Shown here piece by piece: positions 6,278 through 7,403 of a DNA stretch of 7,403 nt. Every line of letters begins with the position of its first letter. The first letter of the stretch is position 1. The position numbers and the translations under genes were made by a program. The notes under the pieces are model-generated. The model saw only the letters and a program-made list of their open reading frames with translations, was not told the origin of the DNA and did no database searches. Origin of the DNA: Deltaproteobacteria bacterium (GTDB taxonomy: Bacteria; Desulfobacterota; Desulfuromonadia; Desulfuromonadales; Geopsychrobacteraceae); assembly GCA_009993495.1 (NCBI GenBank), contig JAACTI010000238.1, forward strand, positions 1 through 7,403. The letters run 5' to 3'.

Positions 6278-7333
6278 TCAGTGAAGCAAAGGATCCAAAG
6301 CGCTGCTCAGCCTCGCGAAAATAGACGTCATAGAAAAGTGGCTTTCATAGGTTTGCCGCGCCAGACGCCCGATTGCCGGCAGTGACGCTCTCGCCGCAAT
6401 CAGTTCGGCGACCTTGTCGCCCAGTTGTTGCGGATTCCCCGGCTCAACCCAACCAATGCCGAGATGATGATTGTTGTGAAAAGTATCAGGATAGGCCGCT
6501 GCACTACGAGTAATCAAGGGTTTTCCGCAAGCAAGCGCCTGGTAAACCTTATTCGGAATCACCCGCCCCGCTTTCTCTGAAGTGCCGAAGACCCCCAGCA
6601 GAATATCTGCACTCTGGATACGCTCAGGAAGGTCGGCATAGGGCATCCAATTCTGGAATTCAACATTCTCAAGACCCGCAGCCTGTTGCCGGCACCGCGC
6701 CAGCAGAGGGCCTTCACCGATCATCTGCCAGATGACCGGCGGCCCCTGATAAAGGCGGGCCGCCCGGACAATGGTCTCCGGTCCCTGCAGAGCAAGAAAG
6801 CTGCCATAGAACAAAATACGTGGCACAGCCGCCGTCTCAACCGGCCCCTCGGCAGGACAGAACAAATTTTCTTCGGCTCCCACCGGCACCACGGCAACCT
6901 GTTCGCAAGCAACTCCCAACCTCTCTGAAAAAAATCGCGCATGCTCCCAGGTGTCGGCAATAACCAGATCCGCGGCAGCAAAAAGTCCGCGCTCCCACTG
7001 CAACAGCTTCTTCGCCTTGCGACTTTCGGCAGAGAACTTCTTGCGCTCGAATACCTGCTTGTCATAGGCACTGATCAGCGGGTCAAAAACCACGGGGGTG
7101 TTGTTTCGCCGCCCCCAGCGAACGGCTGCGGCCAGGTCGCGCTGGCGAAAACAGGGCACCCAGAGTAGATCGGGGCGTTTAAGCCGCACGGCCCAAGCCT
7201 GCAGATCTCCAGTTCGACTCAATCCGGGCTGAAAATCCTCTATTGTCCAACCAGCCCTGGTGAGGAGCTGACGCAAAATACGATTACGCGAGTATTCAGG
7301 GGCAAACCGGCCCCACCAGAGCACCCTTCTCAT
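6278..7333 (-). CDS. Glycosyltransferase, GT4-like (GT-B fold)
   Basis: Probable core or O-chain sugar transferase of 351 residues acting on the cytoplasmic side. The N-terminus VLWWGRFAPEYSRNRIL (4-20) resembles GT4 enzymes that begin with a strand followed by a Y-S-R-N motif. ADLVIADTWEHARFF (121-135) and VVPVGAEENLF (148-158) mark the end of the acceptor domain and the linker. The donor-binding domain has PRILFYGSF (171-179), IGEGPL (205-210) and, near 250-275, SEKAGRVIPNKVYQALACGKPLIT, where many GT4 enzymes hold the EX7E motif. Here the second Glu position is not Glu (N261), as in some subgroups. The frame is open upstream to the window edge, but the ATG at 7333 fits the motif and overlaps a preceding stop as ATGA. 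Its Shine-Dalgarno sequence is weak, which suits coupled translation. Donor and acceptor cannot be inferred. Confidence 0.88.
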   Translation of the reverse strand: MRRVLWWGRFAPEYSRNRILRQLLTRAGWTIEDFQPGLSRTGDLQAWAVRLKRPDLLWVPCFRQRDLAAAVRWGRRNNTPVVFDPLISAYDKQVFERKKFSAESRKAKKLLQWERGLFAAADLVIADTWEHARFFSERLGVACEQVAVVPVGAEENLFCPAEGPVETAAVPRILFYGSFLALQGPETIVRAARLYQGPPVIWQMIGEGPLLARCRQQAAGLENVEFQNWMPYADLPERIQSADILLGVFGTSEKAGRVIPNKVYQALACGKPLITRSAAAYPDTFHNNHHLGIGWVEPGNPQQLGDKVAELIAARASLPAIGRLARQTYESHFSMTSIFARLSSALDPLLH

Positions 7334-7403
7334 CGGGGTCTTTGCTGGGGCAAAACACGGGAAGCGTGTGAGCCGAGATGAAGAGACGCCAGATAAAAAA
7401 CGG
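7330..7403 (-). CDS. C-terminal end of a possible upstream gene (cut by window edge)
   Basis: The minus-strand frame starting at 7401 gives about 23 residues, VFYLASLHLG at the start and LPQQRPR at the end, before a TGA at 7332-7330. That stop overlaps the GT4 start as ATGA, the same arrangement seen between gmhA and its downstream gene. The fragment is too short to identify, and the other two frames are also open over this span, so the case rests on the overlap and on the weak ribosome binding site of the GT4 gene. A frame ending at 7296 is an alternative. Confidence 0.35.
   Translation of the reverse strand, partial: VFYLASLHLGSHASRVLPQQRPR

Overview
The window is a piece of a lipopolysaccharide (LPS) core-oligosaccharide locus from a Gram-negative bacterium. 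The base composition is moderately GC-rich. The gene set (split gmhA and gmhB, a fused hldE, GT9, GT4 and GT10 glycosyltransferases, rmlB) and the style of the proteins suggest a Geobacter/Desulfuromonas-type deltaproteobacterium (Desulfobacterota). That placement is an impression from remembered families, not a computed assignment. I see no mobile element, CRISPR array, tRNA, rRNA or integration signature. Every credible gene lies on the minus strand, so transcription runs from the right edge to the left.

In transcription order: (0) the last codons of a probable upstream gene (7330-7403), whose stop overlaps the next start as ATGA; (1) a GT4-type glycosyltransferase (6278-7333); (2) gmhA, sedoheptulose-7-phosphate isomerase (5686-6264); (3) an uncharacterised 320-residue protein, possibly with a deoxyhypusine-synthase-like Rossmann fold (4727-5689); (4) hldE, bifunctional heptose kinase/adenylyltransferase (3252-4727); (5) a GT9 heptosyltransferase (2213-3262); (6) a GT10 (fucosyltransferase-fold) glycosyltransferase (1184-2191); (7) gmhB, heptose-1,7-bisphosphate phosphatase (547-1113); (8) after a 119-base gap, the N-terminal 142 codons of rmlB, dTDP-glucose 4,6-dehydratase (1-427), cut by the left edge.

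GmhA, HldE and GmhB together make ADP-D-glycero-D-manno-heptose from sedoheptulose 7-phosphate. Only the final epimerase HldD is absent from the window. The GT9 enzyme is the natural user of the heptose donor, while the GT4 and GT10 enzymes probably add other core sugars. rmlB starts the dTDP-L-rhamnose (or related deoxysugar) branch and may begin a separate transcription unit. From the right edge to the GT10 gene the frames overlap or lie within about 21 bases of each other, which points to one operon with translational coupling.

The most interesting item is the uncharacterised protein between gmhA and hldE. It overlaps both neighbours' reading frames (ATGA and TGATG), so it is probably made together with the heptose enzymes, yet none of the known heptose steps is left for it except epimerisation, and its sequence does not look like HldD.
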